Assembly (NCBI GenBank): GCA_012517255.1
Contig: JAAYVH010000167.1
Coordinates: forward strand, 1-42,405
DNA from: Chthonomonadales bacterium
GTDB taxonomy: Bacteria > Armatimonadota > Chthonomonadetes > Chthonomonadales > CAJBBX01
DNA: 42,405 nucleotides
Reading direction: 5' to 3'
Part shown: positions 10,901 through 19,472 of the stretch, in pieces
Layout: each line of letters opens with the position of its first letter
Position numbering within the stretch: the stretch's first letter is position 1
Translations under genes and position numbers: made by a program
Notes under the pieces: model-generated
Seen by the model: only the letters and a program-made list of their open reading frames with translations
What the model was told of the DNA's origin: nothing
Databases searched by the model: none

Positions 10901-12499
10901 GTAGGCCGGGGCGCCACCGGTCGGCCAGTCGTCGAACCGGCCGATCCGAGCCTCGGGGATCGATTCGGAGCTTCCGTAGACCTCCAGTTCATCGATGCGG
11001 GCAGCCCCGTCGCGTGATGCCTCAATAGCAACCCGGACCCATCGTGCGCGAATGGGCCGGAACACGCGCTCCGCGCGGGCTCGCGAACCCTCGCCGCGGG
11101 ATTCCGCCACAGCCTTCCACACCGATGACGAGCTGTCGGGGTCATACCGGGTTGCGGTCAGGACCCTCCAGGCAGTCGGGACTCGGTCCGTATACTTGCC
11201 CGTTCGGTCGCTGCTGAAGGCGACACGGTAGACATAGCGCTCTGAACCGAGGTCAATCTCGGCCCATGACGGCTCGCCGGTAGATACCCAGCTATGGGCA
11301 TTGCCGTAGACGCCGTCATTGAGGTGACGCACCGAGTGGATCTCTGCATGGCCGGGAATGGTGGCAGAGGCGGCGGCTGTAGCCTGGCTGGAAAGGGCAA
11401 GATTGGCGAAGCCAAGCGCGTCATGCCGGGGTACCGCCGTCTCATCCGCGGACGTTGCGAAGCTCTCGAACGGCGGCGGTGGAGGCACGTCGCCCCATCC
11501 TTCGCGGGCAACGGTCTTCCAGCGCTGACCGTCGAGCGATATGTCTACGGTGAAGGCGCGAGGGAAGCTTCCGGCGAGGTCGCCCGCCGCACGGACGAGG
11601 GTGATGCGGTTCACCTCGACACGATCTGCCAGTTGGATCTGGACCCACTGACGGTCGACGGCGGCGGCGCTCCAGACCGTCTGGTCTTGGCCGTCTGTCA
11701 ACGCGAAGGCGGACTCCGGGTTCGTAGACGTTGTTGCCTTCCCGCCGGCGGACGGGGCTGCGAGGTCCACATCAGGCTCCGTGCCATAGAGACGCACTTC
11801 AGCCAGCGCAGGGGCAGCGCCATTCTCTGTGCCCAGCACGCTGACCCGCACATAGCGGGCATGCTCCTGCCGGAAAGGAATGGCCCGCCCGACCGGGTCC
11901 CAGCCCGATGGCGCAGGCTCGCCGCGCATCTCGCCGGCCTTCTCCCATTGGCTTCCGTCGGTCGAGACCAGCACATCAACCCAGAGCGGCACCCGGTCGT
12001 TGTACTCGCCGCGCCGGTCGCGCGAGATCACCACCCGGTGGACTTCGCGTACGTCCGACAGCTCGACCTGCGCCCACTCGCCGGGCTCGGACCTTGCTGC
12101 GATCCAGCTGCGTGCATTGCCGTACATGCCGTCGTTGAGGTGCGAGATCCGGTGACTCGCGTACCCGGACAGACATGATGACGCGGTTGCCTTTGCGCCG
12201 GATCGCGCCAGTGCAAGGTTGGCATCCGGGTCTGCGCCGTACACTTCGAGTTCATCGAGACAGGGCTGTCCGCCGGATGAACGTAGGATCACCACGCGCA
12301 CGTACCTTGCCGGGCGCGGATCGAGACTGATCTCGATGGGCGCCGAGGCCGACACATAGTGCGGCTCCGGCACACCACGGACCGCTTGCCAGACGATAGC
12401 CAGGCCGCCTGCAAGGCCCACCACGCCCAGCAGGCGCACGATGACGGCTCCGCGGCGGCACTTGCGCGCCTCCTTGGTTGCCTGTTCGCTATCAGTCAT
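7916..12499 (-). CDS. Giant HzsA-like protein: discoidin, propeller and cytochrome c domains
   Basis: A 1527-residue, probably membrane-anchored exported protein. A basic N-terminus (KCRR) leads into one hydrophobic segment (about 17-40). Discoidin-like (F5/8 type C) repeats follow at about 91-240, 245-340 and 365-510; the first and third both contain HLNDG(M/V)YGNA(R/H)SW and end in DELEVYG-type strands. A CBM9-like region (about 580-760) comes next. Residues 890-1220 look like a TolB/WD-type beta propeller (DGGLAFISTR, DGRILWTRSE). The part after about 1220 resembles proteins annotated with the hydrazine synthase alpha middle domain. Two c-type haem motifs close the chain: CIGCH at 1360-1364 and CVPCH at 1409-1413, the latter in a VQPVLDRHCVPCH context common in planctomycete cytochromes. 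The start at 12499 overlaps the plsY stop, with AAGG upstream. The function is unknown. True hydrazine synthase is unlikely because no partner subunits are present. Confidence 0.75.
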   Translation of the reverse strand: MTDSEQATKEARKCRRGAVIVRLLGVVGLAGGLAIVWQAVRGVPEPHYVSASAPIEISLDPRPARYVRVVILRSSGGQPCLDELEVYGADPDANLALARSGAKATASSCLSGYASHRISHLNDGMYGNARSWIAARSEPGEWAQVELSDVREVHRVVISRDRRGEYNDRVPLWVDVLVSTDGSQWEKAGEMRGEPAPSGWDPVGRAIPFRQEHARYVRVSVLGTENGAAPALAEVRLYGTEPDVDLAAPSAGGKATTSTNPESAFALTDGQDQTVWSAAAVDRQWVQIQLADRVEVNRITLVRAAGDLAGSFPRAFTVDISLDGQRWKTVAREGWGDVPPPPPFESFATSADETAVPRHDALGFANLALSSQATAAASATIPGHAEIHSVRHLNDGVYGNAHSWVSTGEPSWAEIDLGSERYVYRVAFSSDRTGKYTDRVPTAWRVLTATRYDPDSSSSVWKAVAESRGEGSRARAERVFRPIRARWVRVAIEASRDGAARIDELEVYGSSESIPEARIGRFDDWPTGGAPAYSEALQMAFLGEEHAWLKTFGRADLDPGLTEYVRVWEYPDHHGDDDLPLPSVSGRPILDGQPSEGFWHRASRGTVRVASMNEPASGPLVEQRASACLADDYLYLALKADRFLSSHLAALSAGDWSGCGVIQSAGDGLAFVRYQREADGAFRASETHAIDGTLDRKSMTAELRVPLSWFPGARRYGLRLGLGIGGKHTSHLGRPIHLRFDAIAVAQSGPCAGGRFPVRLAAGPAGADLTLERPTEPAITISLAPNETRIVHARAVAGPIGNECDLIVAHGPQRRYALRMFEYDPLRRTLALTGPMLARLAAKGVDVSRETAEYNARRRVLGTVDLSLRKDRSAYLEARRAKRELMLRDPDLAAAQRVLCVRRHAYEPSHNYSDLLDASGPPGGSVSLLSIPRTGDRLDPSRASAKTLFDAGASGVVRDAASSYDLSSVYFAWREKRDGFFHLMRVGRDGKHVQQLTAGPFHDLYPTPLPDGGLAFISTRCKARFLCWRPQAYVLFRKDGDSIAPLSYANLSEWAPSIMRDGRILWTRSEYQDKGADFSHTLWSVRPDGTHADLVFGNTLIQPNGYAGAHEVPGTQEIVCTLISHFGDLNGPIALIDRTRGRFDPQAIRSLTPEVPWPGLWPAEECFRDPVPVSRDYFLCSHAPQRRFGVYLLDRYGNRELLFSDPSFSVMCPTPCVQRRVAPPLTRLAADPDAAEGEFYIADVYAGLEPRVRRGTVKWIRICQEVRANLERVPGGYRADHEDFMDWYATPVHLVSGPFGWPSYVAKASWGLVPVESDGSARFRAPAGKVLYFSALDANYDEVQRMRSVVQLAPGERRGCIGCHEPRSRAPRAGKRPTANASAPVRAYPWDRRPFSFERDVQPVLDRHCVPCHNADHESGIDLRGDLGDDLVPQSYRTLISQGWLHYFDWSYNPGGNEKAEPLTFGSRRSRLWQVLGKDHHGVRMSAEDILRIKTWTDLNCPLWPDYVHRPERARISGKPAQTSSHP

Positions 12500-13142
12500 C
12501 GGCGGCTTTCCTTTCGCTTCCGCCGTCGCTCTCGTCTCCCGACACATGCCCGAACCGGTTCTCGGTCCCGTTGAGCAGCCTCTTGATATTGGAGCTGTGG
12601 CGGGCAATGGTGAGCGCCGAGGCGCCGACGGCGAAGATGAGCCTGCTGCGATCGCCCGGGTAGATCAGCAGCGTCGAAGGAGTCAGCGATAGGGCGCCGA
12701 TGATCGTTCCCAGCGAGACATACCGGGTCACCGCGATCACTGCCGCCCAGATGCCGAACGCAATGAGCCCGACGGGCCACATGACCCCCAGCATGACGCC
12801 GAGGCTCGTGGCGGCGCCCTTGCCTCCGCGGAACCGAAGGAAGGGCGAGAAGCTGTGGCCGACAACGGCGGCTAGACCTGCTGCAATCTGCCAGCCGGCC
12901 TGTAGACCGACGAGGTTAGCGGCAACGACCGGCACGAGCCCTTTGCTGACATCGAGGCACCAGACGGCCAGTCCGGCTCGCCATCCCACGACGCGGTACA
13001 CATTCGTAGCGCCGATGTTGCCGCTGCCGTGCTCGCGCACGTCTATGCCGGCAACCCAGCGCGCGATCAGGAGGCCAAACGGGATGCCTCCGACGACGTA
13101 GCCGGCCAGTGTCAGCGCACTACCTGCCATGTTAGGGTGCAT
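12492..13142 (-). CDS. plsY: Glycerol-3-phosphate acyltransferase PlsY
   Basis: A 216-residue integral membrane enzyme that transfers an acyl group from acyl-phosphate to glycerol-3-phosphate, the first step of phospholipid synthesis. The three PlsY motifs are visible: GSGNIGATN at 39-47, HSFSPFLRFRGGKGAAT around 96-112, and RHSSNIKRLLNGTE near the C-terminus. Several hydrophobic helices fit the five-span topology. The length is normal, with a short charged tail. GGGAA precedes the ATG by 6 bases. It lies downstream of glnE and its stop overlaps the start of the HzsA-like gene. Confidence 0.95.
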   Translation of the reverse strand: MHPNMAGSALTLAGYVVGGIPFGLLIARWVAGIDVREHGSGNIGATNVYRVVGWRAGLAVWCLDVSKGLVPVVAANLVGLQAGWQIAAGLAAVVGHSFSPFLRFRGGKGAATSLGVMLGVMWPVGLIAFGIWAAVIAVTRYVSLGTIIGALSLTPSTLLIYPGDRSRLIFAVGASALTIARHSSNIKRLLNGTENRFGHVSGDESDGGSERKAADD

Positions 13143-13165
13143 CGGATATTCCCATTCGGTGGAGC

Positions 13166-16100
13166 CTATGCGCGCTCCTCCTGAGAGTGGAAACCATGAG
13201 CGCCGTAGAAGAGGCGGTCCGTGATTCGCCGTGTCTCCTCCATCCGCCGCGAGAGCCGCGAGCGCAGTGCGTCCTCGGCCCTGACGTTGCGGCTGTCGGC
13301 ATGGCCGAGCTCGATAGCCAGGGCTCGCGCCCGGCGCGCATCCATCGGAAAAACGTCCAGGGGCTGGCCTGTCAGCAAAGCAAGGCGGTTGCGGACGCTG
13401 GACAGGAGGTTATAGCATCGGGCGAGGCGCATGGCGTCCGGCGCGGGGATGATCTCGTGGGAAGCAAGCGCTTCGAGGGCATCGACGGTACCGGTCTGTC
13501 TCACGCTGGTGACCTCGGCGCCGGACCGCATCTGCCAGAGCTGGGCCGTGAACTCGATATCGCTGAGGCCGCCGTATCCCAGCTTCAGGTTGGTGTGGCG
13601 CTCATCGGGCCTCAGACGCTCCGACTCGATGCGGCGCTTCATAGCCCGGATTTCCGTTACGGCATCGTCGGATAGCGGCTCTCCATACACGGCCTGGTGG
13701 GCCATGGCCATGAAGCGGGCGCCGATGCTGGGTGAGCCTGCAACAGGCCGGGCCTTCACAAGCACCTGGCGTTCCCAGGTATCGGCCTCTTCGGCGAAGT
13801 ACCTGCGATACTGGTCCACCGACCGTACCAGCGGCCCGAACCTGCCGCCCGGCCTGAGACGGGCGTCAATGACAAAGGGTACTCCCCGGGTGCGCAGGAG
13901 CTTGGCGCAGGAGAGAACCGCCTCTGCCACCTCATTCACCAATGCATATCCGGCCGAGAGGCTGCCCGATCCGCCCTCTTCGTCGAACACAGCGTCATCA
14001 CAGACGAAGGTTACGTCGAGGTCGGAGTTGTAGGCCAGCTCTTGTCCGCCGAACTTGCCGAGGCCTATGACGGCAACGCACGGGTCTGACGATCGGTCAG
14101 TCATGCCGGCCCGACGCATGGCGGCTCGGAAGCATCGCTGCAGGACGACCTGCACGATGGCCGCGGAGAGGCGTGTCAGCTCGACAGCGATCGCATTGAC
14201 GCTTGCTTCGCCCCAGATGTCCCGGGCGCCGATGCGCAACCGTTCCCGGTGCGCATAGCGGGCCAGTTCGTCCCAGAAGGCCGGCAGCTCGAGATCGTCG
14301 CCGCTGTCGCGCGGCAGGCGGCTCTGCAGCTCCCCCTCGGTCGCTTCGATGGGCTTTGGCTCGGGCTCGAGCATCTCTTCGCTGATCAGCAGATCGAGCC
14401 ACTCAGGATGGCGAGCCAGACTCTGTACCAGTGTGCGGCTGCCCGACGCCAATCTCGCCAGCCGATGCAGCACATCCGGGCTGTCCGTCAGGGCTCCATA
14501 CCATTCGGCCCTGTTCGGGCTCGCCTGGCTCAGAATGTCGAGGCCGTGCAGGGCGCTGTCCGGGTCGCCGACTCTGGCGCAGACTTCGAGAAGCTGCGGG
14601 GCAAGTCTTAGAAACGACGAGGACGCCTCGGGGGCTTCTCGGCCGTAATCAGTCCCCGTCAGTGCGGTCCGCAGAATGGCGACGGCGCGCTCCGGCTCGC
14701 GGTACCCTTCGGCCTCGAGCCGTGCAGACAGCCGTGAATCGGCTTCCTCGTTGCCCAGGGCCGTCAGGTCATCGAGGAACTCGGCGTCTCCGAACGCTCC
14801 CTGCGGAGAGTCGGGTCTCGGCGCTCCGTCACCTGCTGCCGGTTGGGCCGAGGCGGGTCCGTCCGGACTGGCCTCGCGCCAGAACCGCCGCAGATGCACA
14901 TCGCGGACGCGTTCGGTATGCGTTGCGAATAGCCTCAGAAACTCCGAGGCATCGGCCAGCCCGAGTCGGCGCGCCAGCAGCTCGGTTTCACGTTCGGTGG
15001 CCGGGAGCCGCTCGGTCTGATGATCGTAGAGCAGTTGGAGGCGATGCTCCACATCGCGCAAGAAGACGTAGGCGTCGGTGAGGTGGCGCGCATCTGCCGC
15101 ACTGAGAGCGTGGGCCTGACGCAGCCGGGCGATAGCCTGCAATGTGTTGGGCGTTCGCACCAGCGGATCGGCAGCGCCCCGTTCCATCTGAAGCAACTGC
15201 ACCGTGAACTCAATGTCTCGGATTCCGCCGGGATCGAGCTTGACGTCGGATGGACCCGATGCCGAGCGGCGGCCTCTCTCGATTCTCCGCTTATTCTCAC
15301 GGATAGCATCGAGCATGGCCTGGGTCATGCGTCGTGGGTACGCATGCGGCGCAATCATCGCGAGAAACGCCTGGCCGAGCCGTGCGTCGCCGGCGATGGG
15401 GCGAGCCTTCAGCATGGCCTGTCGTTCCCAGACTTCCGCCCAGTTCTCGTAGTAGCTCGCATACGAGGCCAGCGTACGGACCAGGGCGCCGAACCGGCCT
15501 TCAGGCCGGAGGCGCATGTCCACGCGGAAAAGGTGGCCGTTCTGCATCTCACGACTCAGGTTCGCCACGAGACTCTCTGCGATCGCATTCGCCTGCTGCA
15601 GGGTCTTGTCCTCGTCGGAACCGTCGGGCTCGCAGACGAAGACGAGATCTATGTCGCTCGAATAGTTGAGCTCGAAGCCTCCAAGCTTCCCGAGAGCGAT
15701 CACCGCGAACCTGGGGAGCGGACTGCCATGTCGCTCGGCGGCTCGTTCCCGCGCCATGGCATAGCACTTCTGAACGCACGCCTCGGCAAGGTTGGAGAAC
15801 TCGCGCGAAGTGACCGGCATGTCGGCAATGCCGAGGATGTCGCGCACCCCGATGCGCAGCATCTCTCGGTGACGGAAGCGCCGCATGGCCTCGAGTTTCA
15901 GCTCGGGCTGCACGATGCAGTCCACAAGGTTCGACAGCTCGCGGAAAATCAGATCCGCCGGACGCGCTCCGCCGCGAACGCCAGGGTTGGCCAGCAGCTC
16001 GAACCACTCCGGATTGCGGGCGAGCAGATCGGCGAAGAACTGACTGACCCCGCACACGTTGACGAAGATGCCGAGCGCCGTGGGATGGCCCGCCAGATAG

Positions 16101-16345
16101 CGGAAATGCGTGTAGGGGTTGCCGATACCGTCGGTCCAGCGAACGAAGTTGGTCAGCGCACGGTCGGGATCGGGCGACTGAGCCAGGGCCGACAGGAGTT
16201 GCGGCAAGAGCGCCGCCACGTCGTCATCGGTCACTCCGCGACCCGCCAGACCGATCAGCAGACGCCGCGCGCGCGCCGGATCCTGAAGACCGATCTCGGC
16301 CAGTTCGTTCGTCGTGAGCGTGTCTGCGGTGCGGGGCTCAGTCAT
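13166..16345 (-). CDS. glnE: Bifunctional glutamine synthetase adenylyltransferase/deadenylase
   Basis: A 1059-residue enzyme that adenylylates and deadenylylates glutamine synthetase to match nitrogen supply. Two nucleotidyltransferase domains are visible: LGKLGGFELNYSSDIDLVF at 218-236 (deadenylylation side) and LGKFGGQELAYNSDLDVTF at 762-780 (adenylylation side). Both keep the Asp-x-Asp metal pair. The helical DIEFTVQLLQ and DIEFTAQLWQ repeats follow each domain. It is somewhat longer than the E. coli protein, with a low-complexity linker near 500-520 rich in Pro, Ala and Gly. No strong ribosome binding site precedes the ATG. Neither glnA nor glnB is in the window. It lies between der and plsY. 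Confidence 0.96.
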   Translation of the reverse strand: MTEPRTADTLTTNELAEIGLQDPARARRLLIGLAGRGVTDDDVAALLPQLLSALAQSPDPDRALTNFVRWTDGIGNPYTHFRYLAGHPTALGIFVNVCGVSQFFADLLARNPEWFELLANPGVRGGARPADLIFRELSNLVDCIVQPELKLEAMRRFRHREMLRIGVRDILGIADMPVTSREFSNLAEACVQKCYAMARERAAERHGSPLPRFAVIALGKLGGFELNYSSDIDLVFVCEPDGSDEDKTLQQANAIAESLVANLSREMQNGHLFRVDMRLRPEGRFGALVRTLASYASYYENWAEVWERQAMLKARPIAGDARLGQAFLAMIAPHAYPRRMTQAMLDAIRENKRRIERGRRSASGPSDVKLDPGGIRDIEFTVQLLQMERGAADPLVRTPNTLQAIARLRQAHALSAADARHLTDAYVFLRDVEHRLQLLYDHQTERLPATERETELLARRLGLADASEFLRLFATHTERVRDVHLRRFWREASPDGPASAQPAAGDGAPRPDSPQGAFGDAEFLDDLTALGNEEADSRLSARLEAEGYREPERAVAILRTALTGTDYGREAPEASSSFLRLAPQLLEVCARVGDPDSALHGLDILSQASPNRAEWYGALTDSPDVLHRLARLASGSRTLVQSLARHPEWLDLLISEEMLEPEPKPIEATEGELQSRLPRDSGDDLELPAFWDELARYAHRERLRIGARDIWGEASVNAIAVELTRLSAAIVQVVLQRCFRAAMRRAGMTDRSSDPCVAVIGLGKFGGQELAYNSDLDVTFVCDDAVFDEEGGSGSLSAGYALVNEVAEAVLSCAKLLRTRGVPFVIDARLRPGGRFGPLVRSVDQYRRYFAEEADTWERQVLVKARPVAGSPSIGARFMAMAHQAVYGEPLSDDAVTEIRAMKRRIESERLRPDERHTNLKLGYGGLSDIEFTAQLWQMRSGAEVTSVRQTGTVDALEALASHEIIPAPDAMRLARCYNLLSSVRNRLALLTGQPLDVFPMDARRARALAIELGHADSRNVRAEDALRSRLSRRMEETRRITDRLFYGAHGFHSQEERA

Positions 16346-16387
16346 GGGTTTCGGGCTGACGCATGCATCAGGCGCAGGATAATGATC

Positions 16388-17731
16388 TCAGGAGGATCCG
16401 TTCTCTGCCGTTCGGGCGCGGATGACGATCGGCGTGCCCTCGAGAGGATAGGACTCACGGATCCGATTCTCAAGGTAGCGCTGGTAGGAGAAGTGCAGCA
16501 TGTCGGGATCATTGACGAAGAGCAGGATCGTAGGCGGCTGGACGCGCGGCATGGTCGCATAGTAGACCTTGAGCTGCCGGCCGTGTTGCGTTCGTGGGCG
16601 TGCATCCACGGCAGCGCGGATAAGCCTGTTGAGCTCGCCGGTGGGGATCCGATGCGCGTGGTTGGCCGCAGCCGACAGCGCAGTGTCGAGCAGGTCCGTC
16701 ACTCCCATGCCGGTGACGGCGGAGCAGAACACGAGCGGCGCATACTGCAAGAACGGAACCTGTTTCCGGAAGTCGGCGGTGAACTGAGCGATGAGCGATC
16801 GGGTCGGTCGGCCCGCATGCATGGCAGGGTCCACAAGGTCCCACTTGTTCACCGCAATGACGCAGCCTCGTCCTGCCTCATGCGCCATGCCTGCAACTCG
16901 TTTGTCGCCGTCCAGCAACCCCGCGTGAGCATCAACAACGACGATGCCGACATGGCATCGTTCGATGGCGGTCTTGGCACGCAGCACGGTGTAGTACTCG
17001 ATGCTCCCCTGAATCTTGCCCGCGCGTCGAATGCCTGCTGTGTCAATCATGAGGATGCTCTGGCCGTCGCGCTCGAGCGCTGTGTCAATGGCGTCGCGCG
17101 TGGTGCCGGGTACCGGGCTGACGATGACGCGCTCCTCGCCTAGAATGGCATTGGTCAACGACGACTTGCCCACGTTCGGGCGACCGATGAGCGCCAGACG
17201 CGTGGTGGACTCGTCCTCTTCCCCCTGTTCGTCAACGGGAAGGACCTTGATCAGATCGTCCAACAGATCCGCCAGACCGTGACCGTGTACGGCGGATACG
17301 GTGTAGACCGGACCGAGACCGAGCGAGTGGAACTCCATGGCATCGGCGTCGGCGCGGCGCGTATCCACCTTGTTCGCCACGACGAATACCGGCGCAGGAG
17401 ATCGCCGGAGTACATCGGCAAGATCGCGGTCGGCGTCCAGCAGACCCTCGGGCGTATCGCAGACCAGAAGTATCGCGTCCGCCTCGTCCATGGCGATTTC
17501 AGCCTGGCGTCGAACCTGCATCACTATCGGGTCGTGCTCATCCAGCACGATGCCGCCGGTGTCGATGAGCGTGAAGTGCCGTCCCGCCCACTCGCACGGG
17601 GCATACAGGCGGTCGCGCGTGATCCCGGGCGTGTCTTCGACGATGGCAATGCGCTTGCCCGCGAGACGATTGAAGAGGGTGGATTTGCCGACGTTTGGCC
17701 GTCCCACGACGGCCACGAGCGGACTTGACAT
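16388..17731 (-). CDS. der: Ribosome biogenesis GTPase Der (EngA)
   Basis: A 447-residue tandem GTPase needed for 50S ribosomal subunit assembly. The first G domain has GRPNVGKS at 10-17, DTGG at 57-60 and NKVD at 120-123. The second has GRPNVGKS at 183-190, DTAG and NKWD. A C-terminal KH-like domain follows and ends in a basic stretch. The ATG at 17731 is preferred over one at 17770 because GGAGGT lies 9 bases upstream and because it matches the family's usual start just before the first G1 motif. It follows rsmE by 52 bases and precedes glnE by 42. Confidence 0.97.
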   Translation of the reverse strand: MSSPLVAVVGRPNVGKSTLFNRLAGKRIAIVEDTPGITRDRLYAPCEWAGRHFTLIDTGGIVLDEHDPIVMQVRRQAEIAMDEADAILLVCDTPEGLLDADRDLADVLRRSPAPVFVVANKVDTRRADADAMEFHSLGLGPVYTVSAVHGHGLADLLDDLIKVLPVDEQGEEDESTTRLALIGRPNVGKSSLTNAILGEERVIVSPVPGTTRDAIDTALERDGQSILMIDTAGIRRAGKIQGSIEYYTVLRAKTAIERCHVGIVVVDAHAGLLDGDKRVAGMAHEAGRGCVIAVNKWDLVDPAMHAGRPTRSLIAQFTADFRKQVPFLQYAPLVFCSAVTGMGVTDLLDTALSAAANHAHRIPTGELNRLIRAAVDARPRTQHGRQLKVYYATMPRVQPPTILLFVNDPDMLHFSYQRYLENRIRESYPLEGTPIVIRARTAENGSS

Positions 17732-17783
17732 CGTGGGGTGACCTCCGCTGGTGTGCAGAGGATAGCACACGCAGGCGCTCAGG

Positions 17784-18560
17784 TCAACGCATGGTCATGG
17801 CACGGGCGATCAGGACCGATGCGGCGGTCAGGGCTGCGGTCTCGGTCCTGAGCACGTAGGGAGACGCGGACACGGCCCTGGCTCCTGCCGCCAGCGCCAT
17901 GTGCTTTTCGTCGTCTGAGAAGCCCCCCTCCGGTCCAACGAACAGCGCATAGGATCTGCGACCGGTCGCCGGTCCGGCCGGCGCCTCGTCGGCAGAGACG
18001 ACGCACAGGATGGGCGGACCGTCGGCATCCAGCAAGAGAACGTCGCCGGCGCCGCCGACGACCGAGAGCGCCTCGGGAAGGCTCGATGGCTCCATGAGTT
18101 CCGGCACGTTGTCCCGTTTGGACTGCTCGGCGGCGGAGCGCACTACCGCCTGCCATCGCTGCATCTTGTGTGCCATGCCAGCAGACCCTCGGGCTACGGA
18201 CGGGACCGTGCGTTGGGTCACCAGCGGGATGAACCGCGCGACCCCGATCTCAGTGCCGTGCTGCAGCACCTGCTCGAAACGCTCGCCCTTTCCCAGAGCC
18301 TGCACGACGGTAATGTGGCAGGGGGGAGCCGGAGGAGGATCAGCCTTGCCCGAGATCGTGAAGGTGATCGCTTGACGTTCGATGCTTTGGGCCGTGGCTA
18401 TGAAGCAGGCGCCCTCGACATCCCGCAGCGCGATGCGCTCGCCGACGCGCAGTCTCAGCACGTTGGTGAGATGGTGCCGCGTCTGGCCCGTCACGATCAC
18501 TGGCGCCGAGCCCGAGATCGTCGTCTCGAGGAAGACATGCCGCAGGTGCCTGGGATCCAT
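17784..18560 (-). CDS. rsmE: 16S rRNA m3U1498 methyltransferase RsmE
   Basis: A 258-residue SPOUT-class methyltransferase that modifies U1498 of 16S rRNA using S-adenosylmethionine. The N-terminal PUA-like domain (RHVFLETT, then [13 protein letters not shown]) is followed by the knot region with [30 protein letters not shown] and [10 protein letters not shown]. The ATG at 18560 fits the family start ([10 protein letters not shown]). A longer in-frame start at 18623 would extend into prmA without similarity. No clear ribosome binding site is seen. The prmA-rsmE order is common in dnaK-dnaJ clusters of Gram-positive bacteria. Confidence 0.93.
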   Translation of the reverse strand: MDPRHLRHVFLETTISGSAPVIVTGQTRHHLTNVLRLRVGERIALRDVEGACFIATAQSIERQAITFTISGKADPPPAPPCHITVVQALGKGERFEQVLQHGTEIGVARFIPLVTQRTVPSVARGSAGMAHKMQRWQAVVRSAAEQSKRDNVPELMEPSSLPEALSVVGGAGDVLLLDADGPPILCVVSADEAPAGPATGRRSYALFVGPEGGFSDDEKHMALAAGARAVSASPYVLRTETAALTAASVLIARAMTMR

Positions 18561-18583
18561 CGCTGCCCGGGGCGTGCCTTGGC

Positions 18584-19462
18584 TTAGCGGACGGGCGATC
18601 TGCGCGCGATGATGGCACGCCACACGTCGTCGGCGCGAACCTCGGCGATCTCGAAACCGTTCTGAATGAGCGCTTGTTCGACGAGACCGTAGCGCTCCTC
18701 GACGATGCCGGAGGCGATCAGGGCCCCGTTGTCAGGAGCGACAAGCGCCGACAGAAGCGGCGCAAGCTCGACGATGGTCTCTGCGATGATGTTGCAGACG
18801 ACTAGATCGCATGTAGGCCGCAGGGCGTCGAGCTCGTCCGGGGTCAGAATGGTGACCCGATCGGCGACCCCGTTGCGCTGGGCATTCTCGGCAGCAATGC
18901 GCCGCGGAAGCGCATCAATCTCCGAAGCGTAGACATGAGCGGCCCCCAGCTTGACGGCGGCTATGGCCAGGATCCCGGAGCCGGTGCCGACATCCGCCAC
19001 GAGCATGCCCGGGCGGACAAGCTCGTCCAGAGCCTCCAGACACAGGATCGTCTTGGGGTGGCCTCCTGTGCCGAACGCCATGCCCGGGTCAAGCAGAACC
19101 ACGGCTCGATCGGTGCCAGAGGCCGACTCCTCCCATGACGGACAGACGAGCAGTCGGCGACCGAACGAACGAGCCTTGTGGTGCTTGCGCCACTCGCTCA
19201 GCCAATCGGGGTCCGCAATGCGACGCACGGTCATATCAAACGGCGCCGAGAGGCCAAACTCGCCGAACCGGTCGAACCGCTCGCGTATGCGGGTCAGGCG
19301 GGTCTCAAGCAAGTCGTCAACGGGTAGCCACCCGCTCGTCACGGTGGCGTTGGACCCCGATGCAGTCTCGGCCACTCCGGTACAGCCGTTGTCCATCAGC
19401 GCCTGCGCCACGGCCTCTGATGCATCTGGCGGGACTCGAACGGTGATCTCAGCCCATCGCAT
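18584..19462 (-). CDS. prmA: Ribosomal protein L11 methyltransferase PrmA
   Basis: A 292-residue class I methyltransferase that trimethylates ribosomal protein L11. Recognisable parts are the N-terminal substrate domain (MRWAEITVRVPP), the DPGMAFGTGGHPKT loop, the SAM motif VADVGTGSGILAI and the VVCNIIAETI motif. The start at 19462 is chosen by similarity; a longer form from 19543 overlaps dnaJ and looks non-homologous. GAGGAG is present but about 17 bases upstream, so translation may be coupled to dnaJ, whose stop lies only 10 bases before this ATG. Confidence 0.93.
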   Translation of the reverse strand: MRWAEITVRVPPDASEAVAQALMDNGCTGVAETASGSNATVTSGWLPVDDLLETRLTRIRERFDRFGEFGLSAPFDMTVRRIADPDWLSEWRKHHKARSFGRRLLVCPSWEESASGTDRAVVLLDPGMAFGTGGHPKTILCLEALDELVRPGMLVADVGTGSGILAIAAVKLGAAHVYASEIDALPRRIAAENAQRNGVADRVTILTPDELDALRPTCDLVVCNIIAETIVELAPLLSALVAPDNGALIASGIVEERYGLVEQALIQNGFEIAEVRADDVWRAIIARRSPVR

Positions 19463-19472
19463 GGGGCGCCGC

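Noticed and set aside
15020-17143. 707-codon open frame on the plus strand, antisense to glnE and der
   Set aside because: It lies opposite two unmistakable genes; its composition (Arg, Gly and His rich, no motifs) is that of a shadow frame in GC-rich DNA.
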